Notes under the pieces: generated by a model
The model's input: only the letters and a program-made list of their open reading frames with translations
What the model was told of the DNA's origin: nothing
Database searches by the model: none
Translations under genes and position numbers: made by a program
Part shown: positions 18,024-26,131 of the stretch, one piece after another
Numbering within the stretch: position 1 is the first letter of the stretch
Layout: every line of letters begins with the position of its first letter
Assembly: GCF_022063185.1 (NCBI RefSeq)
Contig: NZ_CP091913.1
Location: 4,813,141 to 4,877,140 of the forward strand
From: Nostoc sp. UHCC 0870
Lineage (GTDB): Bacteria; Cyanobacteriota; Cyanobacteriia; Cyanobacteriales; Nostocaceae
Length of the DNA: 64,000 nt
Reading direction: 5' to 3'

Positions 18024-18312
18024 CTAAATACACCATATTCGTCTGCAAAAGTATTCCAAAAACGACTCGCTCCCCTGTATGCAAATGTACGGGATAAAGC
18101 CGGATTTATTAATAGTCGTTTAGCTAATAATATCTCTAGGATTGCCACAATTAAAAGCTTTACTGCGGAAACTTATGAACGAGGTCGCGTCCTTGATGAA
18201 AGTGAAGCCTATCGCCGGAGTAACCGAAAGTGCGATCGCACTTTCGGCTGAATTAGTAGCAATTGATGGAATTTATACCAGTTTGTGGCGCGTACAGTCT
18301 GGGATTCATTAA
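18024..18312 (+). pseudogene. Remnant of an ABC exporter gene (internal deletion)
   Basis: From about 18054 the frame reads FQKRLAPLYANVRDKAGFIN and continues through SRLANNISRIATIKSFTAET, the cytoplasmic-loop part of a transmembrane domain of a fused ABC exporter, stopping at 18251. From 18250 in the next frame comes ELVAIDGIYTSLWRVQSGIH, the usual extreme C-terminus of such exporters (compare ELLAxxGIYxxLWRVQTG). The whole ATP-binding domain between them, several hundred residues, is missing, with the junction near a GTGCGATCGCAC palindrome. Exporters of this kind occur in cyanobacterial siderophore clusters, so a siderophore export role once is plausible. Confidence 0.75.
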
Positions 18313-18414
18313 AACAATGTTCATTTGATCCAGAAAGCCCTCGCCTCAGTTGATCTGCATCATCTATGTAGTGGTAAATTTATTGATAATAACTTGCACT
18401 TAGCTTACTCCAGC

Positions 18415-19431
18415 ATGACACTCATCCTCAACGAATCAGACTTTGATGAACTGCTCCAACAGGCTCCTCAACCCCAGGTGGAAAATCTCGTGCTGGATAG
18501 CTTTGAGAGGCTTGTGGGCGTGCCGGAAATCTTGGGAGGGGGCTACAATCGCAGTATGAGTCTATCGCCTGGGGTGTGGTTAAACTTCTCAGATTGTGAG
18601 TACCACCAGGATTTTACGGTGAAAACATCTGCCCACGATCATTTGATTCAGTTCACAATTTTTCTCTCTGGCTTTCTTTATTTTGACGATGTTCATCCTA
18701 ATCTGGGTGGAACACGCAGCTACTTTTCAGGTGGCGGGATTTCGCCCTCTTATGTTTGCAAATATCGTGCGGGCGAACATTTAACTGCGGTGAATGTGGA
18801 GATTGAACCAGAATTACTAGAATCGTTTTTTTTGCAGGATGGGCAGTATAGCTCTGATGTCCAGAAATTGCTGTGTAAAGAGGAAGATTGGAAGTTCTCA
18901 TTTTACCCTACAGTGACACCAGCAATGCGATCGCTTGCTGAACAAATGTGGAATGCACCTTATCATGGTGCAGCAAAGCGGATGTATCTGCAAGCGAAGG
19001 TGTTTGAAATAGTTGCGATGTACCTGGATTTAATTTCGGCAGAGCAACAGCCAATCCATGATACACCAGGGCTGAAACCTGAAACAGTCGCCCGTATTTA
19101 CCACGCTAAAGAAATTTTGACCACACAACTTGAGCATCCGCCATCCCTGTCAGAACTAGCACAGCAGGTAGGAGTCAGCGTTCGCACTCTCCAGAGAGGT
19201 TTTTCTGCACTTTTCAACACAACTGTGGTGGGTTATTTGACACAGCAAAGGTTACAGAAGGCAGAAATTTTATTCCGCCAAGGCGATGTCTGCGGCGGGA
19301 AACGCAAAGTGGCAGAAGTGGCAGATATGGTGGGATACGTCCACCACAGTCGTTTTGCAGCAGCATTCAAGCGGCAGTTTGGCATCACGCCTAGCCAATG
19401 TTTGGCAGGGAAAAAGGCGTTTTTCGGCTAA
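18415..19431 (+). CDS. AraC/PchR-type transcriptional regulator with a 5-residue insert
   Basis: Close paralogue of the regulator at 10225-11226. I start it at ATG 18415 (MTLILNESDFDELL), which aligns with that protein; an upstream in-frame start at 18325 would add 30 unmatched residues overlapping decayed DNA. The sensing region includes LSPGVWLNFSDCEYHQD and FSGGGISPSYVCKYRAG. The DNA-binding domain has PSLSELAQQVGVSVRTLQRG and KVAEVADMVGYVHHSRFAAAF, ending FGITPSQCLAGKKAFFG. Residues 291-295 (DVCGG, 19285-19299) are extra and fall just before the second helix-turn-helix; they derive from a short dispersed repeat. It should govern the receptor 110 bp downstream. Confidence 0.93.
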   Translation: MTLILNESDFDELLQQAPQPQVENLVLDSFERLVGVPEILGGGYNRSMSLSPGVWLNFSDCEYHQDFTVKTSAHDHLIQFTIFLSGFLYFDDVHPNLGGTRSYFSGGGISPSYVCKYRAGEHLTAVNVEIEPELLESFFLQDGQYSSDVQKLLCKEEDWKFSFYPTVTPAMRSLAEQMWNAPYHGAAKRMYLQAKVFEIVAMYLDLISAEQQPIHDTPGLKPETVARIYHAKEILTTQLEHPPSLSELAQQVGVSVRTLQRGFSALFNTTVVGYLTQQRLQKAEILFRQGDVCGGKRKVAEVADMVGYVHHSRFAAAFKRQFGITPSQCLAGKKAFFG

Positions 19432-19449
19432 CAAATTGGCGTTTTTTGT
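19416..19449 (+). promoter_or_regulatory. Candidate operator: GGCGTTTTT direct repeat spanning the regulator's stop codon
   Basis: GGCGTTTTTCGG at 19416-19427 lies in the final codons of the AraC gene (KAFFG-stop). GGCGTTTTTTGTATAGACAC begins at 19438, 22 bp later. The arrangement parallels 12265-12300 upstream of the other plus-strand receptor. The second half-site includes TATAGACAC, shared by both receptors' upstream regions. Confidence 0.45.
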
Positions 19450-19540
19450 ATAGACACGCCACAGTCAACTTCTCTACACTACACCTTATTATTATCAAAA
19501 ATTATTAGCAACAAAAGCTTTGATTGCTGTGTGAGGAACT

Positions 19541-21484
19541 ATGAGGAGTTGGTGTTTATCTGTTCATCTATCATTTTTAATCAGTCTTTCGGGATGTTTG
19601 AGTATTGTTGCAGTGTCATCGGTATGGGCTGGTGAGAAACAGCAAGATGTAGACATACAAAATCAAACAAGTTCTCAAATTCGCCAATTGAGCGAAATAG
19701 AACTACCCACGACTAACGCCCAACTGCTAGTGCAGTCACCAACTCCCAGCAATCCCCCTGTTGTTCCGGGAAGTATTGTCACAATTACGGGTGTGAAAGC
19801 AAATCCCACGGATAAAGGGGTGGAGGTGATTTTAGAGACAACCCTTGGTGAACAACTGCAAGTGACAAATCGCAGTGCTGAAAATAACTTTATTGCAGAT
19901 ATTCCCAATGCTCAATTGCGTTTACCCAGTGGTGAGGCGTTTACATTCCGCTCGGAAAAACCAGTTGAGGGAATTACGGAAATTACAGTCACAAATATTG
20001 ATGCAAATACTGTGCGAGTGGCGGTGGTAGGTGAGAATGCTTTACCCACAGTTGAGTTATTTGATGATGATGCAGGGCTGGTTTTGGCGGTAGCATCTAC
20101 GGCAACGGCGACACAGCCACCAGAAACACCGCAAGCTGAAGAAAAGCCAGCGAGTGAGACACCAGCAGCACAGCAGGATGAACCGATTGAGTTGGTAGTG
20201 ACAGGTGAACAAGATAGTTATCGCGTGCCGAATGCCTCTACTGCAACGCGGACTGATACATCTTTACGTGATATCCCCCAGTCAATACAAGTAGTGCCGC
20301 GACAGGTACTGGAAGAGCGTCAACCAAGAACTTTGACTGAGGCAGTAGAGACAGTCAGTGGAGTGGTTCCTGGTGGATCACTCCCTGGTTCTGTAGGACG
20401 TACAATCATCAGAGGATTTAGCCAGCAAGGGAATTTTCGTAATGGCTTTCGAGATGTTGATCGCTTTGGCATAACAGGTATTGGCACCATTGAGCAAGTA
20501 GAAGTGCTGAAAGGACCAGCCTCAGTTCTGTTTGGTGCTTTGGAGCCTGGTGGAATTGTCAACGTGATAACACGCCAGCCTTTGAGTGAGCCTTATTATA
20601 ATTTTGCATTTGAGGCAGGAAACTATGGATTTTATCAGCCTAGCATCGACTTATCAGGACCACTGACAGCAGATAATACGCTGCTTTACCGTTTTATCGC
20701 CAGCTATCAGGGTGCAGATAGTTTTCAAGATTTTGTCAACTCGCAGCAGACGACGATCGCACCTTCAATCACGTTAAATTTAGGTGATCGAACAAGTTTA
20801 AACCTTTATTATGAGTACATTAGCACCTTGCAAGCTCCCAGTCCATCAGGTGCAATTGTACTCAGTGATGGCAGCTTAACGCCTCGAAACCTTTACATCG
20901 GCTATCCCGATATCTCTCGTTACGACGTAATCACTCAAAGATATGGATCGGCAAATCTGGCAGCTTATCAAATCACCAAGACCAATGTAACCACCTCTGA
21001 TCCCGATAGGCCTAGATTTTCTATTCAAACTGGGGAACAACAGAGCCAAGGGATTGAATTAGATGTTACAGGTGAGATTTCACCCGGTTGGAACGTAATT
21101 GCGTCTTATGCTTACACCGATGCAAAAGTTACCGCAGATAATCGGTTTCCAATCGGTAGTAGATTGTATGGCGTACCAAACCATCAAGCCAGTCTGTGGA
21201 CAAGCTATACAATTCAAGGGGGTGATTTGAAAGGATTAGGATTTGGTTTAGGGTTGTTTTATGTCGGTGAGAGACAAGGCAGTGGCAATTTGGCTGACCC
21301 ATTCATATTAGATCCTTATTTACGTACTGATGCGGCCATTTATTACCGGAGAGATCGTTTGAAGGCAGCGATTAATATCCGTAATCTGTTTGATATAGAC
21401 TATTCGAGCTTTGCTTTAGGTAACACTTATGTTGTAAGAGATGCACCTTTTACCATTACTGGCTCCATCAGTTGGGAATTTTAA
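19541..21484 (+). CDS. TonB-dependent siderophore receptor with large in-frame barrel deletion
   Basis: Signal peptide, AMIN domain (ITGVKANPTDKGVEVILETT), TonB box IELVVTGEQDSYR, and a complete plug (RDIPQSIQVVPRQVL, IEQVEVLKGPASVLFGALEP, GGIVNVITRQPLSEPYY). The barrel starts normally but jumps from PDISRYDVITQRYG to SANLAAYQITKTNVTTSDP. Compared with the 858-residue paralogue, over 200 residues, about eight strands with their loops, are missing while the frame is kept. The last strands and end (ITGSISWEF) are intact. A 647-residue protein with a full plug and a small barrel is unlikely to form a normal 22-strand pore, so it may be inactive. GAGGAAC precedes the ATG, as in the paralogue at 12407. 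Confidence 0.85.
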   Translation: MRSWCLSVHLSFLISLSGCLSIVAVSSVWAGEKQQDVDIQNQTSSQIRQLSEIELPTTNAQLLVQSPTPSNPPVVPGSIVTITGVKANPTDKGVEVILETTLGEQLQVTNRSAENNFIADIPNAQLRLPSGEAFTFRSEKPVEGITEITVTNIDANTVRVAVVGENALPTVELFDDDAGLVLAVASTATATQPPETPQAEEKPASETPAAQQDEPIELVVTGEQDSYRVPNASTATRTDTSLRDIPQSIQVVPRQVLEERQPRTLTEAVETVSGVVPGGSLPGSVGRTIIRGFSQQGNFRNGFRDVDRFGITGIGTIEQVEVLKGPASVLFGALEPGGIVNVITRQPLSEPYYNFAFEAGNYGFYQPSIDLSGPLTADNTLLYRFIASYQGADSFQDFVNSQQTTIAPSITLNLGDRTSLNLYYEYISTLQAPSPSGAIVLSDGSLTPRNLYIGYPDISRYDVITQRYGSANLAAYQITKTNVTTSDPDRPRFSIQTGEQQSQGIELDVTGEISPGWNVIASYAYTDAKVTADNRFPIGSRLYGVPNHQASLWTSYTIQGGDLKGLGFGLGLFYVGERQGSGNLADPFILDPYLRTDAAIYYRRDRLKAAINIRNLFDIDYSSFALGNTYVVRDAPFTITGSISWEF

Positions 21485-21734
21485 TTAACTTTTCTGTTAA
21501 CTATCGCTTGAATCATGTGCCACAACATAGTGTAAATTTTTAAACAACCTCAAACTCAGTGATAAAAAACCCAATGCATCGATTGAAAAAACCATTTCTA
21601 TTCATGGTTTTTCCTAACCTCAAAAAGTTTTTGCAGAACAACCGGGAATAAAACGAAAGAAATTTATCTAGTGAGGTTTATGAATGAGCAAGTGGATCAA
21701 CAACTGGATCAGGTGGTGGCGATGGTCTACGACC

Positions 21735-21862
21735 GACCGTAGGTCATCGCTTAGACAATTCGTCAGTTGCGGCAATCAACTTTACCCTAACCCTGCCCTT
21801 GGTAAGGGTAGGAAACTGAAGCTAGATTCCCCCCTTTGCCAGAGGAGATTGAGGGGGATAAA
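21735..21862. repeat. Repeat-derived insert inside the lipoprotein signal region
   Basis: Between the codons for WWRW and LLLTVLVITIISAC lie CGACCGACCGTAGGTC, TTACCCTAACCCTGCCCTTG and GATTCCCCCCTTTGCCAGAG followed by GATTGAGGGGGAT. The last is the same kind of C-run/G-run inverted repeat found at 15082-15372. The insert keeps the frame open and adds a positively charged stretch before the signal core. Confidence 0.55.
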
Positions 21863-22416
21863 ACAAAGGCTATTACTAACAGTACTTGTAATCACTATCA
21901 TCTCAGCCTGTAGCAGTACAAAGATCAAGCATAATGAAACGCTAACGATCGAATCATCTTTAACCCCTTGCCGAGTTGTGCAACACGCAATGGGTGAAGC
22001 TTGCATTCCTGATCACCCCAAACGGGTTATCACCATTTCATCTTACGCTGCTCTTTTAGGTGATACGCTTGCTTTAGGCATTAACCCCATTGGTAATACT
22101 GTTTATATAGATGAGGAATTGAGGAAAAGCTATTTAGTTGATAAGATAAATGGTATCAAGCTAATTGGCGACCCATTCAATCCCAACCTGGAAAAAATAT
22201 TATTACTGAAACCTGACTTGATATTGGCTTGGGATAACGTTGAAAGAATTTACCCTATACTTTCTAAAATTGCCCCTACAGTTATTTTTTCATGGAAAGA
22301 TCGAATAGCAGGGAATTGGAAGGAAAGTTTTAACTTCACTGCTGAGATATTTAGGAAAAAAGCAGTAGCACAGCAGGTTTTGAGTAACTATCATCATCGG
22401 GTTGAAGAACTAAAAT

Positions 22417-23836
22417 GGCTCTCCCAGAGTAGTTATGCTAGAATAGCATGAATAAATCCAGTATAATTCAATAGAATTAGCAGTGATTAGTGGCGATAAT
22501 CCAAGCTGGGAAGGAGTTATACAAGCAATTAAGACTATAAATAAGCAAGAAAGGTTGAGAATAAAATTAGCATTTTAATAAATATGCCTTCTAATCCCCT
22601 ACTTCATTTTATTACTAAAGTTATTAATATTGAAGATATTAAGGTTGTGAATTACAATTTTATCACCGATGATGAAATCGTAATTGAAATCCAAAGTCAG
22701 TCAAAAGTTGCTCAGTGTCCTCGCTGTGGAAAGACAACTGATAAAACTCATCAAAATCATTGGTATATGGTCAGAGATATACCCATGAGTGGCTATCAAG
22801 TAATTTTAAAAGTAAATCGTCGTCAATTGAAATGTACAGAATGTCAGAAAGTATTCAGCGAAAAACTGTCTTTTGTAAAAAGTAGAAGAACTTACACAAC
22901 AAGACTAGGGATGAAAGTAATCAAGGAAGTATTAGAGACGGATGTGGAGAGTGCAGCTAGAAGAAATAGAATGACACCATCTGAGATAGAAACAATATTA
23001 AAAGAGTTAGAAGCAGATTTGCTAAAAGAAAAACCTCGTCAGATAAAAAAGCTAGGAATAGATGAAATCACACAATTAAAAGGGGGAAAGAATTATGCAG
23101 CAGTATTAGTAGATTTAGAGACAAGAAGACCCATAGCTTTGTTAGAAAAAAGAAATAAAGCAGTTATAGCAGAATACTTATCCAGTCTAGGTTCAGAGGT
23201 ACTGAATCAAATAGAAGAAGTCAGCATAGACTTATGGATACCCTATAAAAGTTTAATCCAAGAAATGCTACCGAATGCTCAAGTGGTGGCAGATAGATTC
23301 CATGTCATGAAACAAATAAACCAGGAGTTAGACGCAAGAAGAAAACAGGAAAAAAGAGCAGCAGAGAAAATTAAAAATCGCCAAGAAAGAGAAAAGAAAT
23401 TAGCTGGCTTAACTCACAGTAAATACCCTTTGCTAAAGAAAAAAGAAAGCCTGAGTGATGAAGAAAAGGCGAAGATAGCTTCACTCCAAAAAGTTGCTCC
23501 AGAGTTAGGAGAAATGTATCGGAATAAAGAAGCAATTAGAGATATATTTGAAAGTCCGATAACCAGTGATGAAGCCTTAGATAAATTCCTGGAATGGACT
23601 CAAGCAGCTTATAAATTATTCCCCAAAAGTTGTCGAACCATCTGTAGATGGATAGATGAAATTCTTGCTTATTTTGATCACCGAACTACTCAAGGTATCG
23701 TAGAAGGAATTAATCAGAAGATTAAGCTCATTAAACGCAGAGCTTATGGCTTAACTAACTTTAATAGTTTTAGAAGAAGGGTTTTACTAAATTGGTATTT
23801 CTGTTGTTAATTTAACATATCTAGTCTGGGAGAGCC
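22417..23836 (+). mobile_element. ISL3-family insertion sequence, copy 2 (1420 bp) with 8-bp target duplication
   Basis: Bounded by GGCTCTCCCAGAGTAG and the complement of CTAGTCTGGGAGAGCC. The 8 bases on the left (22409-22416) and right (23837-23844) are both ACTAAAAT, the 8-bp duplication usual for ISL3 elements. It interrupts a FecB-type lipoprotein gene. Same length and same transposase as copy 1, in opposite orientation. Confidence 0.97.
22584..23810 (+). CDS. ISL3-family transposase (copy 2)
   Basis: Identical in all 408 residues to the transposase at 16594-17820: CxxC zinc-finger pairs near the N-terminus, helix-turn-helix, and the ISL3 DDE core (LGIDEITQLKGGKNYAA, VVADRFHVMKQIN). It is transcribed in the same direction as the gene it interrupts. 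Identity of the copies and the perfect target duplication indicate recent insertion. Complete and potentially active. Confidence 0.95.
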   Translation: MPSNPLLHFITKVINIEDIKVVNYNFITDDEIVIEIQSQSKVAQCPRCGKTTDKTHQNHWYMVRDIPMSGYQVILKVNRRQLKCTECQKVFSEKLSFVKSRRTYTTRLGMKVIKEVLETDVESAARRNRMTPSEIETILKELEADLLKEKPRQIKKLGIDEITQLKGGKNYAAVLVDLETRRPIALLEKRNKAVIAEYLSSLGSEVLNQIEEVSIDLWIPYKSLIQEMLPNAQVVADRFHVMKQINQELDARRKQEKRAAEKIKNRQEREKKLAGLTHSKYPLLKKKESLSDEEKAKIASLQKVAPELGEMYRNKEAIRDIFESPITSDEALDKFLEWTQAAYKLFPKSCRTICRWIDEILAYFDHRTTQGIVEGINQKIKLIKRRAYGLTNFNSFRRRVLLNWYFCC

Positions 23837-24439
23837 ACTAAAATTAGCGTTGGACAATCGTTACAAAGATAAAACGTTTTCTGTCGTCAGTATTTTTGGA
23901 AACAATGTTTACTTTTTCTTAAAAAACTCATTTTCCAGCTCTATTCTCGAAGAGCTTGGATTAAAGCGTCCACCCAAACAAGATGTTGTTAGGTATAACG
24001 AAGTAGTCCAGCTAATATCCGAGGAACGTCCAGAACTTTTGGATGGTGACGTTTTATTTCTTTTAGGATCTGAAAAAGCTCACGTAGATGCTCTTAAAAG
24101 ACTTCAACAAAAACCTCTCTTGAAAAATCTTAAAAGTGTTCAGCACGGTTCGGTTTATCCTGTCGATCACTTTAAGTGGGTTGGGGGAAATCCACTTGCT
24201 GCTAATGCTGTGATTGATGACCTCTACAAATATCTCGTCAACACACCTTGAACTTATTTCCCAACACCCGATCGCCCGTCCCTATGTCTATTCTTACTTC
24301 AAACAGTACACAGTCATTCTGGGAGCAAATCTCGACTGCGATCGCTTCTATTTAATGAAGTTAGATAAAGTGACACTTTCCACTTTCCTGGCTACAGTCA
24401 CGGAGTAGCTAGGGATGCGGAAATTATGCAAACTTGAAG

Positions 24440-25783
24440 TTACAAGGTATAAGTAAAATCATCTACTAACATACCTGGAACTAAGCTACCGCCGAGTTGA
24501 CGACTTTCGTATGTGCCAACTTCTGGAATAAACTCTTGAAAATTGGTGAAGTCTACTAAATTTTCTCCCCAAAAACGATAGAGACTTTCATCGAAGCGGA
24601 GGTTTTCTATGGGTGCGACAATTTCACCGTTTTCTACCCAAAAACAGGCGTAACGGGTCATACCTGTAATTCTACCTTTAGGGCGATCGCTCCAGTTCAA
24701 GTAATGCAAATTCGATACATATAACCCCGTATCTAAACTTGGCAAAATTTGCTCATAAACTAAATTACCTGGACTGATTTCTGGCGCACGTAAAGTTTCG
24801 GAACTATTAGCACCATTGGCAATTTTTTTATATTCCTTCGCAGTGCGGGAATTAATTAAGGTATTGACTAATTTACCGTTGTCTATGATTGGTAATTCTG
24901 GTGCTGCGGTTTCTCCCAATTCATTAAAGCGAGGTACTAGTCCCCGTTGAAAATTTTCTTTCAAACTAAATGCAGGCGACAACTGTTTTTCTTGGCGTGA
25001 TAAAACTGCTAAAGCACTGTTACCTTGTTGGATATCTGCTTCACTCACAGCACCCCAAGAAAGCATACCCAATAAATCAGCAACGGCGGCAGGTGCAAAA
25101 TAAGTTTTGTATTGTCCTCTTGGCAATTCCTTTGGTGCGCTAGATAATAGTTTCAGTAGTTTTTTCCCTTCGCTGATTTTGGCTGTATATGCTGCTGTAT
25201 CCCAATTACTACCAGCAAATATACCTTTAACAGCTTGTCCAGATGCGATAAATAAAGAATAATCTAAAGTAAAAGAATCAGTTGCAAACCAATGTTTCTG
25301 ACCACAGGAATCACCATAAGCTCTAATTGCTATTCCCCCAGCATATATACCAGTAAAATCTAATTCATTAACCTGTTCTAAGATATTTGGCACTAATACA
25401 TCTGCTGTCAGCAAGCTACCTGTATTTACTTCTCGACTAGTATTATTTCCTGATGGTAAAACAAGGTATGTATCAGATGGTAATACAGGCAATTCATCCC
25501 GTAATTCTTGCAAAGCTTTATATGCTGCTTGCCAGTCTGTTTCCGAATTACCTGTAAAAGGAAATTGGCGGAAGCTGCTGCGCTGATTTGCCATCAGAGT
25601 TAATTCTACCCAACCATCAGCCACATAACCAGTTTGACGTATTTTGGCATGATTCAACCGAGTAAATTGACTGCGTTCACAGTTTAATTTGATAGTAAAT
25701 TCTTCATTTTCTGCCTTTTTGGCGATTAGAGTTTCTAATATTTGATTAAAACTAACTTCTAAGGTAGATATTTCTGCTTTCAT
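24440..25783 (-). CDS. pmbA: PmbA/TldE-family metalloprotease subunit
   Basis: Partner subunit of the TldD/TldE heterodimeric protease, known from other bacteria for trimming small peptides such as microcins and for CcdA degradation. This is the non-catalytic TldE (PmbA) half: it has the family fold (MLSWGAVSEADIQQGNSALA, PIIDNGKLVNTLINSRTAKE, SPGNLVYEQILPSLDTGLYV, RPKGRITGMTRYACFWVENG) but no HExxxH motif. Its 447 residues are the usual length. It lies 348 bp downstream of tldD on the same strand, probably one transcription unit despite the repeat-filled gap. Confidence 0.9.
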   Translation of the reverse strand: MKAEISTLEVSFNQILETLIAKKAENEEFTIKLNCERSQFTRLNHAKIRQTGYVADGWVELTLMANQRSSFRQFPFTGNSETDWQAAYKALQELRDELPVLPSDTYLVLPSGNNTSREVNTGSLLTADVLVPNILEQVNELDFTGIYAGGIAIRAYGDSCGQKHWFATDSFTLDYSLFIASGQAVKGIFAGSNWDTAAYTAKISEGKKLLKLLSSAPKELPRGQYKTYFAPAAVADLLGMLSWGAVSEADIQQGNSALAVLSRQEKQLSPAFSLKENFQRGLVPRFNELGETAAPELPIIDNGKLVNTLINSRTAKEYKKIANGANSSETLRAPEISPGNLVYEQILPSLDTGLYVSNLHYLNWSDRPKGRITGMTRYACFWVENGEIVAPIENLRFDESLYRFWGENLVDFTNFQEFIPEVGTYESRQLGGSLVPGMLVDDFTYTL

Positions 25784-26131
25784 AATAGGTAAGTAAAATG
25801 CACTTAAAAATGGCAGTGGATCGCAATAAAAATATAATTAGTAATGTTGGGTTTCCTTGTGTCAACCCAACCTACATGATTACTAACTACTAGTGCGTCA
25901 AGTTTAAATTGATGGATAACCAAGTTTGTAGTAAGGACTTTAGTCCTTAGAAAAATGAGGACTTTAGTCCTTACTCCGAACCGTCAAAACTAACTTGATA
26001 GACTACTATAGCGGTTATCTCTGTAGTGAGGTACAAGAACCCCACCCCCAACCCCCTCCCCGCAAGCAAGGAGGGGGCTATGATATATCTCATGTGATTA
26101 GGAAACGCTATACTTTTGACTTTTTGACTTT
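25784..26131. repeat. Intergenic palindromic repeats (AGGACTTTAGTCCT type)
   Basis: Between tldD and pmbA. TAAGGACTTTAGTCCTTA occurs near 25932, and GAGGACTTTAGTCCTTAC near 25957, each able to form a hairpin. The adjoining 32 bp at 25977-26008 is an exact inverted copy of 38913-38944. Near 26040 is a C-rich/G-rich hairpin (AACCCCCTCCCC with GGAGGGGGC). No gene is evident. Confidence 0.7.

Larger units (their letters stand above)
21684..24251 (+). pseudogene. FecB-type siderophore-binding lipoprotein split by an ISL3-family insertion
   Basis: The 5' part (21684-22416) encodes the signal region, lipobox IISAC, CRVVQHAMGEACIPDHPKRV, KILLLKPDLILAW and up to HHRVEELK. The 3' part (23837-24251) continues LALDNRYKDKTFSVV through LGLKRPPKQDVV to VIDDLYKYLVNTP. 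Removing the 1420-bp element and one copy of ACTAAAAT restores the frame exactly (EELK-LALDNRYKDK, matching ELKIALGDRYQDK in the intact paralogue at 15381). Separately, about 45 codons of repeat-derived sequence separate the Trp-rich start (MSKWINNWIRWWRW) from the hydrophobic core of the signal peptide, an older lesion or extension. As it stands the product is cut after about 242 residues. Confidence 0.93.

Noticed and set aside
16568..23836. Past inversion between the two oppositely oriented ISL3 copies
   Set aside because: Copy 2 retains a perfect ACTAAAAT duplication on both sides, and both parts of the split gene are in order, so no exchange between copies has occurred.
24214..24408. 64-residue ORF after the split lipoprotein
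   Set aside because: Starts inside the lipoprotein frame and has no recognisable features or ribosome site; the stretch to 24439 seems non-coding.
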